Part shown: in pieces, positions 1 to 5,629 of the stretch
Position numbering within the stretch: position 1 is the first letter of the stretch
Layout: the number at the start of each line of letters is the position of its first letter
From: a virus
Reading direction: 5' to 3' (one strand)
DNA: 45,767 bases
Virus record (IMG/VR): IMGVR_UViG_3300042373_000656
Span: 1 to 45,767 of that record
Translations under genes and position numbers: made by a program
Notes under the pieces: generated by a model
Seen by the model: the letters and a program-made list of their open reading frames with translations, nothing else
What the model was told of the DNA's origin: nothing
Database searches by the model: none

Positions 1-127
1 TCGACTTTGTGAGCCAGATGTATTCGATTGGGTCGTAATCTTCTTCTTCCTCGTCTTCGGGTTCAGCAACGCTTTTTACTTCCCATCTTCTTTTCAGACT
101 TCTCATGGGACTTGGATTCTGCACCTT
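1..127. repeat. Terminal direct repeat, left copy (assembly overlap of a circular genome)
   Basis: Bases 1-127 are identical to 45641-45767. A perfect repeat of exactly 127 bp is the length of a common assembler k-mer, so this is most simply the overlap left when a circular or circularly permuted genome was written out linearly. Genes at the two ends (63-194, 45227-45709 and 45630-45746) then join without a break. A true short terminal repeat used in packaging is possible but less likely, because coding frames run straight through it. Confidence 0.9.
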
Positions 128-194
128 CATGCTTGTTCTTTTTCTTCTTGAGATTCTTGAACTTAGAAAGTGAGTCAGCGATATTGGGTTTCAT
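63..194 (-). CDS. Small lysine-rich protein, 43 aa
   Basis: ATG at 194 lies three bases after the stop of the preceding gene (198-668), and the frame closes with TGA at 63-65. Fourteen of 43 residues are lysine, arranged in blocks (KNLKKKKNK, EKSEKKMGSKK), so the product is short, very basic and probably disordered. It could bind nucleic acid or the acidic neighbour, but no family is recognised. Its 3' end overlaps a second small frame (106 down to the junction, listed at 45630-45746), so one of the two may be spurious. No Shine-Dalgarno sequence is present. Close spacing suggests translation coupled to the upstream gene. Confidence 0.5.
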   Translation of the reverse strand: MKPNIADSLSKFKNLKKKKNKHEGAESKSHEKSEKKMGSKKRC

Positions 195-197
195 AGG

Positions 198-668
198 TTA
201 CTTTTTGAACATCCAATCCCAATACTTGCCTTGGTCAAATGTATTTTCTTGGGTTACGGTGGGTTTTTCGGCTTCGGGCTTAGGACCAGCATGCTTTGGA
301 GCACCAAAAAGTGCACCCTTGGCAAACAGCCCAAGGCCTCTCAGCCAGTGGGCGTAATTGGTAGGGTCAAATTGCATTGCGGTAGCACCAGTTCCAGCAG
401 GTGCGTTTCCACTTCCACCCATTGAAGCAACCCACTCATCATACGCAGGAGTTCCCATCTCGGGCATCTCGTAAGGATTGGTGGGGTCGGCTACAATCTG
501 GGGAAGGTCTGGTTCGTTCGGGTCCATGTCACCCATGTCTTCTCCACCCAACTTGTATTGCTGGAAAGGCTTAGCCCAAGGAACGCCCTGCCAATTGTCA
601 TTTGGATTAGGTTTGGCGTTTGGATTAAAGGACGGACCGCCAATAGTAGGGTAAGTAAAAAAACTCAT
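198..668 (-). CDS. Proline/glycine-rich late protein, 156 aa
   Basis: Function unknown. The protein is rich in Pro, Gly, Asn and Asp, with little predicted regular structure in its first 100 residues. It has a short hydrophobic stretch near residues 105-122 (HWLRGLGLFAKGALFG) and an aromatic C-terminus (YWDWMFKK). Near residues 27-34 it carries WQGVPWAK, closely matching WKGTPWAK in the 1159-aa protein of the same late unit (41751-45230), so the two may share a binding partner. The start overlaps the stop of 665-1150 by four bases. Position at the head of the late operon, before terminase, suggests a virion or packaging role, but this is inference only. Confidence 0.75.
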   Translation of the reverse strand: MSFFTYPTIGGPSFNPNAKPNPNDNWQGVPWAKPFQQYKLGGEDMGDMDPNEPDLPQIVADPTNPYEMPEMGTPAYDEWVASMGGSGNAPAGTGATAMQFDPTNYAHWLRGLGLFAKGALFGAPKHAGPKPEAEKPTVTQENTFDQGKYWDWMFKK

Positions 669-1150
669 TTCTTTAAAGGTAAGCCACGAACATAATGGGA
701 GGCTTGTTTGGAATCAACCAAAACCTTATCTTTGACCCTATACTTCTTGTTATCTCGGCAAATGGCGATGACCTTTATGCCGTTTTCGTGCTCAACCTCA
801 AGCAGACGGCTATTCGGATACCAATTACTGACCACTTTACCTTCCCACTCAAGTCCATATAGGTCTTGAACGGTATTAGTGACCGCCAGTTCTTCCAATC
901 TTCCGCTTCCTTCGGGGTCTTTACCCAAATAATCAACGATTTTGTCGGCTTCCTTAAGCCCTTTAAACCATTGGTGCAGGAATTCGACCCCCAAGTCAGT
1001 CCAAATGATGGTTCTCAAATGCTCGGGCTTCTTGGAAGGCTTCCTAAACCACAATTCCTTACCATCAAAATTCGCATGGAGAGCACGGACATCCCTTAAG
1101 TCAGCAACGCTCCACCCATATTCGGCAGACAATTCCTTTTCGGTGTGCAT
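665..1150 (-). CDS. First gene of the late block, possible DNA-binding protein or small terminase subunit, 161 aa
   Basis: Not recognised as a named family. The N-terminal 35 residues (ELSAEYGWSVADLRDVRALH) look like a helix-turn-helix of the 'read the cue, then bind' type. The C-terminal 60 residues are beta-rich with a basic, SH3-like pattern (VEHENGIKVIAICRDNKKYRV). It is the first gene downstream of the late control region, and no other clear small terminase subunit lies near the large subunit, so TerS is a reasonable guess. A late regulator is the alternative. The ATG at 1150 has no Shine-Dalgarno sequence. Confidence 0.7.
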   Translation of the reverse strand: MHTEKELSAEYGWSVADLRDVRALHANFDGKELWFRKPSKKPEHLRTIIWTDLGVEFLHQWFKGLKEADKIVDYLGKDPEGSGRLEELAVTNTVQDLYGLEWEGKVVSNWYPNSRLLEVEHENGIKVIAICRDNKKYRVKDKVLVDSKQASHYVRGLPLKK

Positions 1151-1193
1151 AACCCCACCGTAACCAGCAGTTTTCCAATGTCAACCCCTGTAT

Positions 1194-1232
1194 TTTATCC
1201 TCTTTTCTATCCACTATTCTATTGGGGGAAGT
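1194..1232 (-). repeat. Dispersed ~39-bp element, copy B
   Basis: Read on the minus strand this begins ACTTCCCCC, continues AATAGAATAGTGG and ends GAAAAGAGGATAAA. The copy at 10184-10223 on the plus strand matches at 35 of 39 positions with one extra base after ACTTCCCCC. The A-rich half could be an unwinding element. See the findings for interpretation. Confidence 0.6.
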
Positions 1233-1238
1233 CCAGTA

Positions 1239-1290
1239 CACCCCCCTAGTGTAATCTATTTCACCCCCCACAGGAAATAGGCTTCACCCC
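1239..1290. repeat. Three C-rich boxes with exact 23-bp spacing
   Basis: CACCCC occurs at 1239-1244, 1262-1267 and 1285-1290, the first two extended to CACCCCCC. Twenty-three bp is a little over two helical turns, so a protein bound to each box would sit on nearly the same face. The arrangement resembles iterons or an activator array in front of the late operon. Confidence 0.55.
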
Positions 1291-1363
1291 TGCCTTTTTA
1301 ACGAAAAAATGTACATGTGTGAATGCGTGTGAAAAGCGGATAGCACAAACCAAGAAGCCCCCC

Positions 1364-1379
1364 CGCCCCCGAAGGGGCG
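1364..1379 (-). terminator. Hairpin terminator of the first early unit
   Basis: On the minus strand CGCCCC-TTCG-GGGGCG forms a six-pair GC stem with a UUCG tetraloop. It is followed by more G residues and a moderately U-rich tail (CTTCTTGGTTTG). It lies about 35 bp past the last early frame (1414-1470) and before the late control region. The lack of a clean U-run lowers confidence in fully intrinsic termination. Confidence 0.55.
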
Positions 1380-1413
1380 AGAGAGCGTTGGTTTTGGGCA
1401 ATGCCGTGACAGG

Positions 1414-1470
1414 TCAGACGCCTTTGATGAACAGGGCGATGACGAGCACGAGCAGGATGGTCACGAGCAC
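1414..1470 (-). CDS. Tiny hydrophobic peptide, 18 aa (GTG start)
   Basis: A GTG-initiated frame overlaps the end of 1461-1685 by ten bases and encodes 18 residues (core TILLVLVIALF), long enough for one membrane helix with a single Lys near the C-terminus. The frame could be fortuitous. Its support is positional: the two other early transcription units also end with a very short membrane-peptide frame (1856-1960 and 4610-4678). No Shine-Dalgarno sequence is visible. Role unknown. Confidence 0.35.
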   Translation of the reverse strand: MLVTILLVLVIALFIKGV

Positions 1471-1685
1471 TTCTTCACGACCCACTCGTTGACTTCTTTG
1501 AGCACACGCTCGTTCTCCACGACCTGTTCGAGGACCGTGGACTGCTTGGCGTTGTCGGGGTAGTAGGTCGTGCCCTTGATGACCTTTCGGGCGGCCCACA
1601 CATAAGCCTGTTGGGCTTTGACGAGGGCGTTGACCTGCTTGCGGGTGAGAGCCTCGGAGGAGGCGTTGGCGTTCTTGGGTTTCAT
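1461..1685 (-). CDS. Small early protein, 74 aa
   Basis: First gene after the early promoter at 1712-1738, with ATG at 1685 behind a short C/A-rich leader (ACAACCAACC). The product is largely helical and charged (SEALTRKQVNALVKAQQAYV, then NERVLKEVNEWVVKK), without Cys pairs or membrane segments. No family is recognised. A longer overlapping frame to 1788 would run through the promoter and is rejected. As an immediate-early small protein it may act on host functions, but nothing in the sequence shows this. Confidence 0.7.
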   Translation of the reverse strand: MKPKNANASSEALTRKQVNALVKAQQAYVWAARKVIKGTTYYPDNAKQSTVLEQVVENERVLKEVNEWVVKKCS

Positions 1686-1711
1686 GGTTGGTTGTGCCTA
1701 GCGGCGACTTA

Positions 1712-1738
1712 TTTATACCATGGCTTGGGCAAACACAA
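1712..1738 (-). promoter_or_regulatory. Early promoter P1 (extended -10)
   Basis: On the minus strand: TTGTGT (1733-1738), a 15-bp spacer ending in CCATGG, then TATAAA (1712-1717). TGG directly before TATAAA supplies an extended -10. Spacer and hexamers closely match two other promoters at 4479-4505 and 7976-8002, including the shared core CCCAAGC(C/A)ATGGTAT. An inverted-repeat-like GTCG-CCGCTAG-GC follows at once. It drives 1461-1685. Confidence 0.75.
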
Positions 1739-1809
1739 CAGAGGCATCGTGCGTTTGTATTGATGCATGCTGTGCTTGTTGTTCCCATTCCACTTGTTGT
1801 TGTTAGATG

Positions 1810-1841
1810 CGTTGAGTTGCCTCAACACCGTTAATTTTTTT
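1810..1841 (+). terminator. Terminator-shaped element read on the plus strand, copy 1
   Basis: On the plus strand GTTGAG-TTGC-CTCAAC is followed by ACCGTTAATTTTTTT, a textbook intrinsic terminator shape. All nearby genes are on the minus strand, so it faces the wrong way. Related elements lie at 4578-4607 and 8073-8104, each just past the end of a minus-strand unit. Confidence 0.5.
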
Positions 1842-1855
1842 GACCTTTACAGTAA

Positions 1856-1960
1856 TTAACTGAATAGGTGTTTCCAGATGAGATAGAGGCCGTTGATTAA
1901 TGCCCAGCAGATTAATTCTGCGGAGATAATTACGATGCCTGTCGCAAGGAAATTAATCAT
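1856..1960 (-). CDS. Small membrane peptide, 34 aa
   Basis: ATG at 1960 overlaps the stop of 1953-2252 (AATGATTAA), so translation is probably coupled. The peptide has one long hydrophobic segment (FLATGIVIISAELICWALI) and ends in IWKHLFS. A single transmembrane helix with a basic cytoplasmic tail is likely. It is the last gene of the second early unit and parallels the tiny membrane frames that close the other two units. Such peptides in phages can act as inhibitors or exclusion factors, but no known family is recognised. Confidence 0.65.
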   Translation of the reverse strand: MINFLATGIVIISAELICWALINGLYLIWKHLFS

Positions 1961-2252
1961 TCCAGTTAGTCTCCTCGTTGTCCTCATCGGAGTCATCAGC
2001 CTTGTCGTAGGTGATGCACATGAGGAATGATACAGCCTCGCTGTAATCCTGTGCGTGATTGTTGACGACTTCGACAATACGCTGGGAGACACCAAGGTCT
2101 ACCTTACGCCATGCTTTGGAAGCCGCACCGATGAGAGCAAACACATTGCCATCAATGTTGCTCCAATCGACAATCGGATACTTGTGAGGGCTGATGCTCG
2201 GAGGAATTGCTAGTTCAGCGAGCATAGCGTTGATGTTTTCGTTCTTGGACAT
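1953..2252 (-). CDS. Small phage protein of unknown function, 99 aa
   Basis: The core around residues 30-75 (NIDGNVFALIGAASKAWRKV and VVNNHAQDYSEAVSFLM) has the pattern of short conserved phage proteins with a GN-hFALhG motif followed by a helical repeat, though I cannot name a family. The C-terminus is strongly acidic (DDSDEDNEE). It sits after the ribbon-helix-helix-like gene and is coupled to the membrane peptide below it. A soluble cytoplasmic early protein is the most that can be said. Confidence 0.75.
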   Translation of the reverse strand: MSKNENINAMLAELAIPPSISPHKYPIVDWSNIDGNVFALIGAASKAWRKVDLGVSQRIVEVVNNHAQDYSEAVSFLMCITYDKADDSDEDNEETNWND

Positions 2253-2287
2253 GTTATGTCTTGGGTTGTTGGGTTGTTGTTTGTGGG

Positions 2288-2812
2288 TTATTTCTTCTTG
2301 CCCTTGCGAGCAGTCAGATTGTGAGGAGGGAGGATGCCCTTCATGCGGAGGCGGTGCTGGTCACGAACCATCGCCATGTTCTTGGGAAGCGGAGGCTTGG
2401 CGTGAGCGGAGAGAATACGCTTCTCACGCTCGACAAGTTCCTGCTCACGCACCATGTCGATAGTGCCACGCAACAAGCAGTTAACGATGACCTTCATGCG
2501 GCTCGTGTCACGCTTGGTTGCGATTTCGGTGAGCGTGTCGAGGAGTTCGACAGGCACTTCGACCATGACAGGCTTCACACCATTCTTGATGTATCGAGCC
2601 TTCATGGAAGCGTTGCGTTTCTCACGCATCGCTTTCTTGGCGGCCTTCGCATCACGAAGGATTTGACCTTTCTGTTCGTTGGTTAGCGTTTCCCATTCAG
2701 CAGGACGAGCCACGACTTGGGGAGTCGTGGACACGAACGGATGCGTGGATTTGATTGCCATCTTGCTCTCGATGTTGGAGAGAAGGTTGGCGAGGTTACC
2801 GATGTTTTTCAT
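2288..2812 (-). CDS. Ribbon-helix-helix-like DNA-binding protein, 174 aa
   Basis: The start is set at ATG 2812 (MKNIGNL) behind a CCCAAACACCC-type leader; longer frames upstream would overlap the preceding gene. The middle is very basic (AKAAKKAMREKRNASMKARY). Residues ~94-135 have the beta-helix-helix pattern of RHH regulators (VMVEVPVELLDTLTEIA, then RMKVIVNCLLRGTID). The C-terminal 40 residues are basic (KGILPPHNLTARKGKKK). A DNA-binding regulator is inferred, and it is one candidate for binding the inverted repeats after the early promoters. The RHH call rests on pattern only. Confidence 0.7.
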   Translation of the reverse strand: MKNIGNLANLLSNIESKMAIKSTHPFVSTTPQVVARPAEWETLTNEQKGQILRDAKAAKKAMREKRNASMKARYIKNGVKPVMVEVPVELLDTLTEIATKRDTSRMKVIVNCLLRGTIDMVREQELVEREKRILSAHAKPPLPKNMAMVRDQHRLRMKGILPPHNLTARKGKKK

Positions 2813-2867
2813 GGGTGTTTGGTTGGGTTTGGGTTTGGTTTGGGTTGGGGGACAAAGAAACTGGTGA

Positions 2868-3275
2868 TTACCACCAGCAGTAATAGTAAACTTCGTAGCC
2901 TTCATCGATTGCGTTGAGAGCCTTGTCGATGAATGCGTGGTCGAGTGCGATGTCTTCTTCACGAGATGTGCCCCAGAAGAAACCTTCGCCTCGTTCAGCA
3001 TACGCATTGCCGTTCGTTTGGAGATGCATTCGCAACGAGAGAATGTCATCACGAGTGAGCGGCATGGGCACACAGTTGAAGACTTCGGTGCCGCCCTTGC
3101 GGACATACAAGTCTTCCATCCACTTGTTTAGGTCAGCGTGTTTACGCCAAGTCATCAAGTGGATGCGGCCTTCTTCAAGAGCGTTCATCTCATCGTCCGT
3201 GAGTTCACGCTCGGTGATGAGAGCAAGGTGTGCAACCTTCGGCTCAACTGCCCAAGAGTTTTGGTCGAGTCCCAT
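2868..3275 (-). CDS. Early protein of unknown function, 135 aa
   Basis: The start is chosen at ATG 3275 (MGLDQNSW), four bases after the stop of 3280-3456; the longer frame would overlap that gene. The sequence is mixed alpha/beta and acidic, with several aromatic residues at the C-terminus (EGYEVYYYCWW). The stretch VPMPLTRDDILSLRMHL looks like a strand-loop-helix. No catalytic motif or membrane segment is seen. It lies in the second early unit with tightly packed small genes, typical of phage host-takeover loci, but that role is not shown. Confidence 0.7.
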   Translation of the reverse strand: MGLDQNSWAVEPKVAHLALITERELTDDEMNALEEGRIHLMTWRKHADLNKWMEDLYVRKGGTEVFNCVPMPLTRDDILSLRMHLQTNGNAYAERGEGFFWGTSREEDIALDHAFIDKALNAIDEGYEVYYYCWW

Positions 3276-3279
3276 GTGA

Positions 3280-3456
3280 TTAGGAGCGGTTGTGGGTTTC
3301 GATGCAAGCAACCCAACCATCGATGAAGAGTTGTGCGTCCTTCTTGCGAGAGAACGAATACTCGGAGTCGAGTTGGTCATCGCTGTTGCAGATTGAAACT
3401 ATCCATTGCTTGCCACGCTTGATGGGAAGCATGTCGATGAGGAAGTTATTCTTCAT
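3280..3456 (-). CDS. Small early protein, 58 aa, paralog of the upstream gene
   Basis: ATG at 3456 follows the stop of 3462-3728 by a few bases (TAATCACC-ATG). The fold pattern is strand-strand-helix: QWIVSICNSDD, then EYSFSRKKDAQLFIDGWVAC, ending IETHNRS. The block E(Y/H)xFxxxxxAxxFIxG(W/F)xx(C/A)IE(T/C) is shared with the 88-aa protein just upstream, so the two look like a tandem duplication with the copy shortened. No known domain is recognised. Confidence 0.7.
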   Translation of the reverse strand: MKNNFLIDMLPIKRGKQWIVSICNSDDQLDSEYSFSRKKDAQLFIDGWVACIETHNRS

Positions 3457-3461
3457 GGTGA

Positions 3462-3728
3462 TTAGAGCGTGTCTTCGTTGGAGCAGACATCCTCGATAAC
3501 ACCATCGCTGGTGCGAGCGGCAATCGCCCACTTCTTATGGGTGCATTCGATTGCGGTGCAGAAGCCCATGATGAAAGCGTTGGCTTCTTCGTGCGTGTCG
3601 AACTCGTGCTCATCATGCACATCACCCTTGGGTTCGTTGTAGATGCGAACGATGAACAGGGTGTAGTCAGCGTTCGTCTTCGGAGTCGGCACCATGTTGA
3701 TACCGATGAGCGTCTTGTTGAGTTTCAT
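3462..3728 (-). CDS. Small early protein, 88 aa, paralog of the downstream gene
   Basis: Begins MKLNKTLIGINMVP at ATG 3728, after a spacer containing a strong hairpin (3786-3808) and a C/A-rich stretch. Residues 22-64 carry strand-strand-helix (YTLFIVRIYNE; EHEFDTHEEANAFIMGFCTA; IECTH) matching the 58-aa neighbour. The C-terminal ~25 residues (AIAARTSDGVIEDVCSNE) are absent from the paralog. Function unknown; no membrane segment or metal-binding motif. Confidence 0.72.
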   Translation of the reverse strand: MKLNKTLIGINMVPTPKTNADYTLFIVRIYNEPKGDVHDEHEFDTHEEANAFIMGFCTAIECTHKKWAIAARTSDGVIEDVCSNEDTL

Positions 3729-3785
3729 GTGTGAATTGCCTTGGCGGCGGTGGGTTTTGTTGTGGTTTGTTGGTTATGCAATCAT

Positions 3786-3808
3786 GCATGAGGGGTCGGA
3801 CCTCATGC
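3786..3808 (-). other. Intercistronic hairpin in the second early unit
   Basis: GCATGAGG (3786-3793) and CCTCATGC (3801-3808) form a perfect eight-pair stem with a seven-base loop. It lies between the first (3824-4393) and second (3462-3728) genes of the unit. There is no U-run after it, so it is more likely a processing or RNA-stability element, or an attenuator that lowers expression of downstream genes, than a terminator. Confidence 0.5.
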
Positions 3809-3823
3809 AGTCATGCGAGATGA

Positions 3824-4393
3824 TTAGGCGTTGTTGGTGTCTTCGCTGGTGTAGAGTTCGCTGGCATCAGCATACTCGATGTTCTCCTTGTTCTTGTGCT
3901 CCCAGAGAGCGATATCGCCATCACGAGCAAAGACATCCTGCTCGTGCTTGACGGCATCGACATGGTGCAACCAAGCGTCAACGCCATTGGCTTTGTCCCA
4001 GTTGCAATGGACACCGTCTTCGCTGTTGTTGCCGTGCTTGATGAGGAACTCCTTGGTCTCGTGCGTCATGCACGCCAAGAAATCCTTGAAGCGGCAGACG
4101 GAATAGATGCGGAAGTTCTTGTTATCGAAAGCCGTCATGCGGAACTTGATGACAGCATCGCTATACTGATGGCGATGAGCCTTCAAGACGGAGGCATAGG
4201 CGAGCGAGAACTTGAAGTCGCCTTGGATGACTTCGGTCTCGACACGGTCATACTTCTTCATGAAGTCGGAAGTGTGCGAGGTGGTGATGACGAGCACGAT
4301 GAACGAAACGCACGGCATGCGTTGGACGCTGTCGAGGTGTTCGATGACATGGGGCTTGTCGTTATTGTTGCTGGTGGATTGAGCGTTGCTCAT
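3824..4393 (-). CDS. Early protein of unknown function, 189 aa
   Basis: First gene of the second early unit, ATG 4393 after a leader of repeated CCCAAA units. Residues ~25-40 form a hydrophobic strand (MPCVSFIVLVITTSH). The middle alternates strands and helices (KFRMTAFDNKNFRIYSVCRF), and the C-terminal third is acidic with many His residues (WLHHVDAVKHEQD). It looks like a soluble alpha/beta protein. No recognised family or active-site motif. Confidence 0.72.
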   Translation of the reverse strand: MSNAQSTSNNNDKPHVIEHLDSVQRMPCVSFIVLVITTSHTSDFMKKYDRVETEVIQGDFKFSLAYASVLKAHRHQYSDAVIKFRMTAFDNKNFRIYSVCRFKDFLACMTHETKEFLIKHGNNSEDGVHCNWDKANGVDAWLHHVDAVKHEQDVFARDGDIALWEHKNKENIEYADASELYTSEDTNNA

Positions 4394-4437
4394 GTTGGTG
4401 TTTGGGTTTGGGTTTGGGTTTCGTTTCAGCCAGCGGG

Positions 4438-4474
4438 TTCACCGTAGTTGGTGAATTGTCGCTAACATCGACAA
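4438..4474 (-). promoter_or_regulatory. Tandem inverted repeats in the early leader, copy 2
   Basis: Directly after promoter P2, on the minus strand: TTGTCG-ATGTTAG-CGACAA (4456-4474), then immediately TTCACC-AACTAC-GGTGAA (4438-4455). Both arms are perfect six-pair stems. The same pair occurs after P3 at 7935-7971 with compensating or wobble changes, which supports either RNA hairpins or operator palindromes. Confidence 0.6.
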
Positions 4475-4478
4475 AGGA

Positions 4479-4505
4479 ATAATACCATGGCATGGGTAGA
4501 TGCAA
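4479..4505 (-). promoter_or_regulatory. Early promoter P2 (extended -10)
   Basis: On the minus strand: TTGCAT (4500-4505), 15-bp spacer ending CCATGG, then TATTAT (4479-4484), giving TGG-TATTAT. It closely matches P1 and P3 in both hexamers and spacer. It drives the operon 4393 down to 1856. The leader holds two inverted repeats and then CCCAAA repeats before ATG 4393. Confidence 0.75.
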
Positions 4506-4521
4506 TGGGTTGGTGGTTGGT

Positions 4522-4580
4522 AAAAAGGAAGCGTGTAGACGCAGAGGGTGTCGCACGAAGCGTTCTCTTAATCTACACGC
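4522..4580 (-). terminator. Terminator of the third early unit
   Basis: On the minus strand GCGTGTAGA (rc of 4572-4580) pairs with TCTACACGC (rc of 4531-4539), nine pairs around a long loop, followed by TTCCTTTTT (rc of 4522-4530). It sits between the end of the unit running from P3 and promoter P2, so it insulates the two. The stem and U-tract are clear; the 32-base loop is larger than usual. Confidence 0.65.
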
Positions 4581-4607
4581 TGAATCGCCTTAACAGCGAA
4601 TTTTTCT
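4578..4607 (+). terminator. Terminator-shaped element read on the plus strand, copy 2
   Basis: On the plus strand CGCTG (4578-4582), loop AATCGCCTTAA, CAGCG (4594-4598), then AATTTTTCTAG. GCTGAATCGCCTT is identical at 8074-8086. Like the copies at 1810 and 8073 it faces against the direction of the local genes and overlaps the minus-strand terminator at its edge. Confidence 0.5.
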
Positions 4608-4609
4608 AG

Positions 4610-4678
4610 TTAATCTTTTTCAGATAGCACGATGACGATAACAATCGTGCTAACGACTACTTCAACTAGGATGGACAC
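4610..4678 (-). CDS. Tiny membrane peptide, 22 aa (GTG start)
   Basis: GTG at 4678 directly follows the TAA of the DUF932 gene (TAAGTG), an arrangement suited to coupled translation. The peptide is mostly Val, Ile and Leu (ILVEVVVSTIVIVIVL) and ends SEKD, so it can form one membrane helix or strand. Too short for family assignment, and chance cannot be excluded. The case rests on position: it closes the third early unit as 1414-1470 and 1856-1960 close the others. Confidence 0.42.
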   Translation of the reverse strand: MSILVEVVVSTIVIVIVLSEKD

Positions 4679-5608
4679 TTAATTCAGCGAAGGCGTATTG
4701 GTCAGTACGGTCTCGAAGAAGGACTCATCGACCATCAATCGATTGAGCGTGGTAAGTGCACCAGTATTGATGCGGTCACTCACTTCAACCTGTCCACGGT
4801 CATCATAGTGGCGAGTGACTCGCTCCGTGATGGCATTGTATAGGTTGTAGAGATTGCGTCCGCTGTCTTCAGCATACGAAGGGCGTTGCCAGACTTGCGA
4901 CACTTCCTTGTAGAAGCGTTCGCTCATCGTGCCCTTGTGCACGAGATGTTGCAGGATGACTTCACCCTCACGCTGTTTGATGTCTCGGTCAGCGAGAGCA
5001 CCGAACATTCGGAGAGAGTCTTCAAACTGCGTGACGGCTTGTGCGATACCCAGCGACAAGAACTCAAGGCTGATTACGCCTTTGTGTCGCTTGTTAGCGG
5101 AGATTTCGTTGGTCAGCGAGGTCATGCCGTTGGTGCACACGAGGCGAAGCATCCCGACACGGAAGAGTGCTTGAGAAGAACCGTCATGCGAATTGCGGAC
5201 GCTGATACGCATCGCAAGTTCGTCACCCTTGTTCATCTTCGTACCCTTCACGAACCTCGTGAAGTTGCCGAATGTGTAGTTGGTGCTCATGCGAGCACCG
5301 TAGTTCCAGACAATCGTGTCCTTCTTGAAGTTCGACAGGCCTTGGTTGTGAAACGCAAGTTCAGTCTTATCAAGCAGGTCACAATGCTGGATGACGGAGT
5401 AGTGCTGGGAGACTTGTCCCACCACGACACCGTTGTCATCACGCCTGTTGCACCAGTAGTTCGTAGGAGTTCCGTCTGCTGTGAACAGCGGCTCTTGCGA
5501 TACGGTGAAGCATGCGTTGTCATCCGTGTCTTTAAGGCCATCGAGATAGTTCTCCATGGTCTTCTTGTGGATGATGCGGTTGAGTTCCTTCTTATCTTGT
5601 TGTTTCAT
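4679..5608 (-). CDS. DUF932 family protein, 309 aa
   Basis: Resembles the DUF932 / phage-plasmid-like protein family found in many phages and plasmids. Characteristic parts are the VVVGQVSQHYSVIQHCDLLD segment near residues 60-80, FGNFTRFVKGTK with MRISVRNSHDGSSQAL in the middle, and RLVCTNGMTS near residue 160. The family's biochemical role is not established. ATG 5608 follows an AACCCAAAACCCAAAACAAC leader with no Shine-Dalgarno. It is the last full-sized gene of the third early unit. Confidence 0.85.
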   Translation of the reverse strand: MKQQDKKELNRIIHKKTMENYLDGLKDTDDNACFTVSQEPLFTADGTPTNYWCNRRDDNGVVVGQVSQHYSVIQHCDLLDKTELAFHNQGLSNFKKDTIVWNYGARMSTNYTFGNFTRFVKGTKMNKGDELAMRISVRNSHDGSSQALFRVGMLRLVCTNGMTSLTNEISANKRHKGVISLEFLSLGIAQAVTQFEDSLRMFGALADRDIKQREGEVILQHLVHKGTMSERFYKEVSQVWQRPSYAEDSGRNLYNLYNAITERVTRHYDDRGQVEVSDRINTGALTTLNRLMVDESFFETVLTNTPSLN

Positions 5609-5629
5609 GTTGTTGTTTTGGGTTTTGGG

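Larger units (their letters stand above)
1151..1363 (-). promoter_or_regulatory. Late control region upstream of the late block
   Basis: Non-coding stretch between the early terminator and the first late gene, so it should hold the late promoter. It contains three CACCCC boxes at 1239, 1262 and 1285, each exactly 23 bp apart (GGGGTG on the transcribed strand). It also has a 39-bp element at 1194-1232 that recurs in the replication initiator gene. A perfect TTGACA lies at 1179-1184 on the minus strand but has no -10 at the right distance. A TAAAAT-like -10 at about 1192-1197 lacks a good -35. The absence of a standard promoter together with repeated boxes suggests an activator-dependent promoter. 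Confidence 0.5.

Noticed and set aside
1179-1184. Perfect TTGACA (minus strand) as the -35 of a late promoter
   Set aside because: Nothing like a -10 lies 16-18 bp downstream, and the start site would be at or past the first codon of the late block.
1414-1788. A 124-aa minus-strand frame across the first early promoter
   Set aside because: It would run through promoter P1 and over the better 74-aa gene; only its last 18 codons are kept as a possible tiny peptide.
4398-4424. Telomere-like GGGTTT repeats
   Set aside because: They are internal, short, and the same C/A-rich leader type occurs before many genes, so they are translation leaders, not telomeres.
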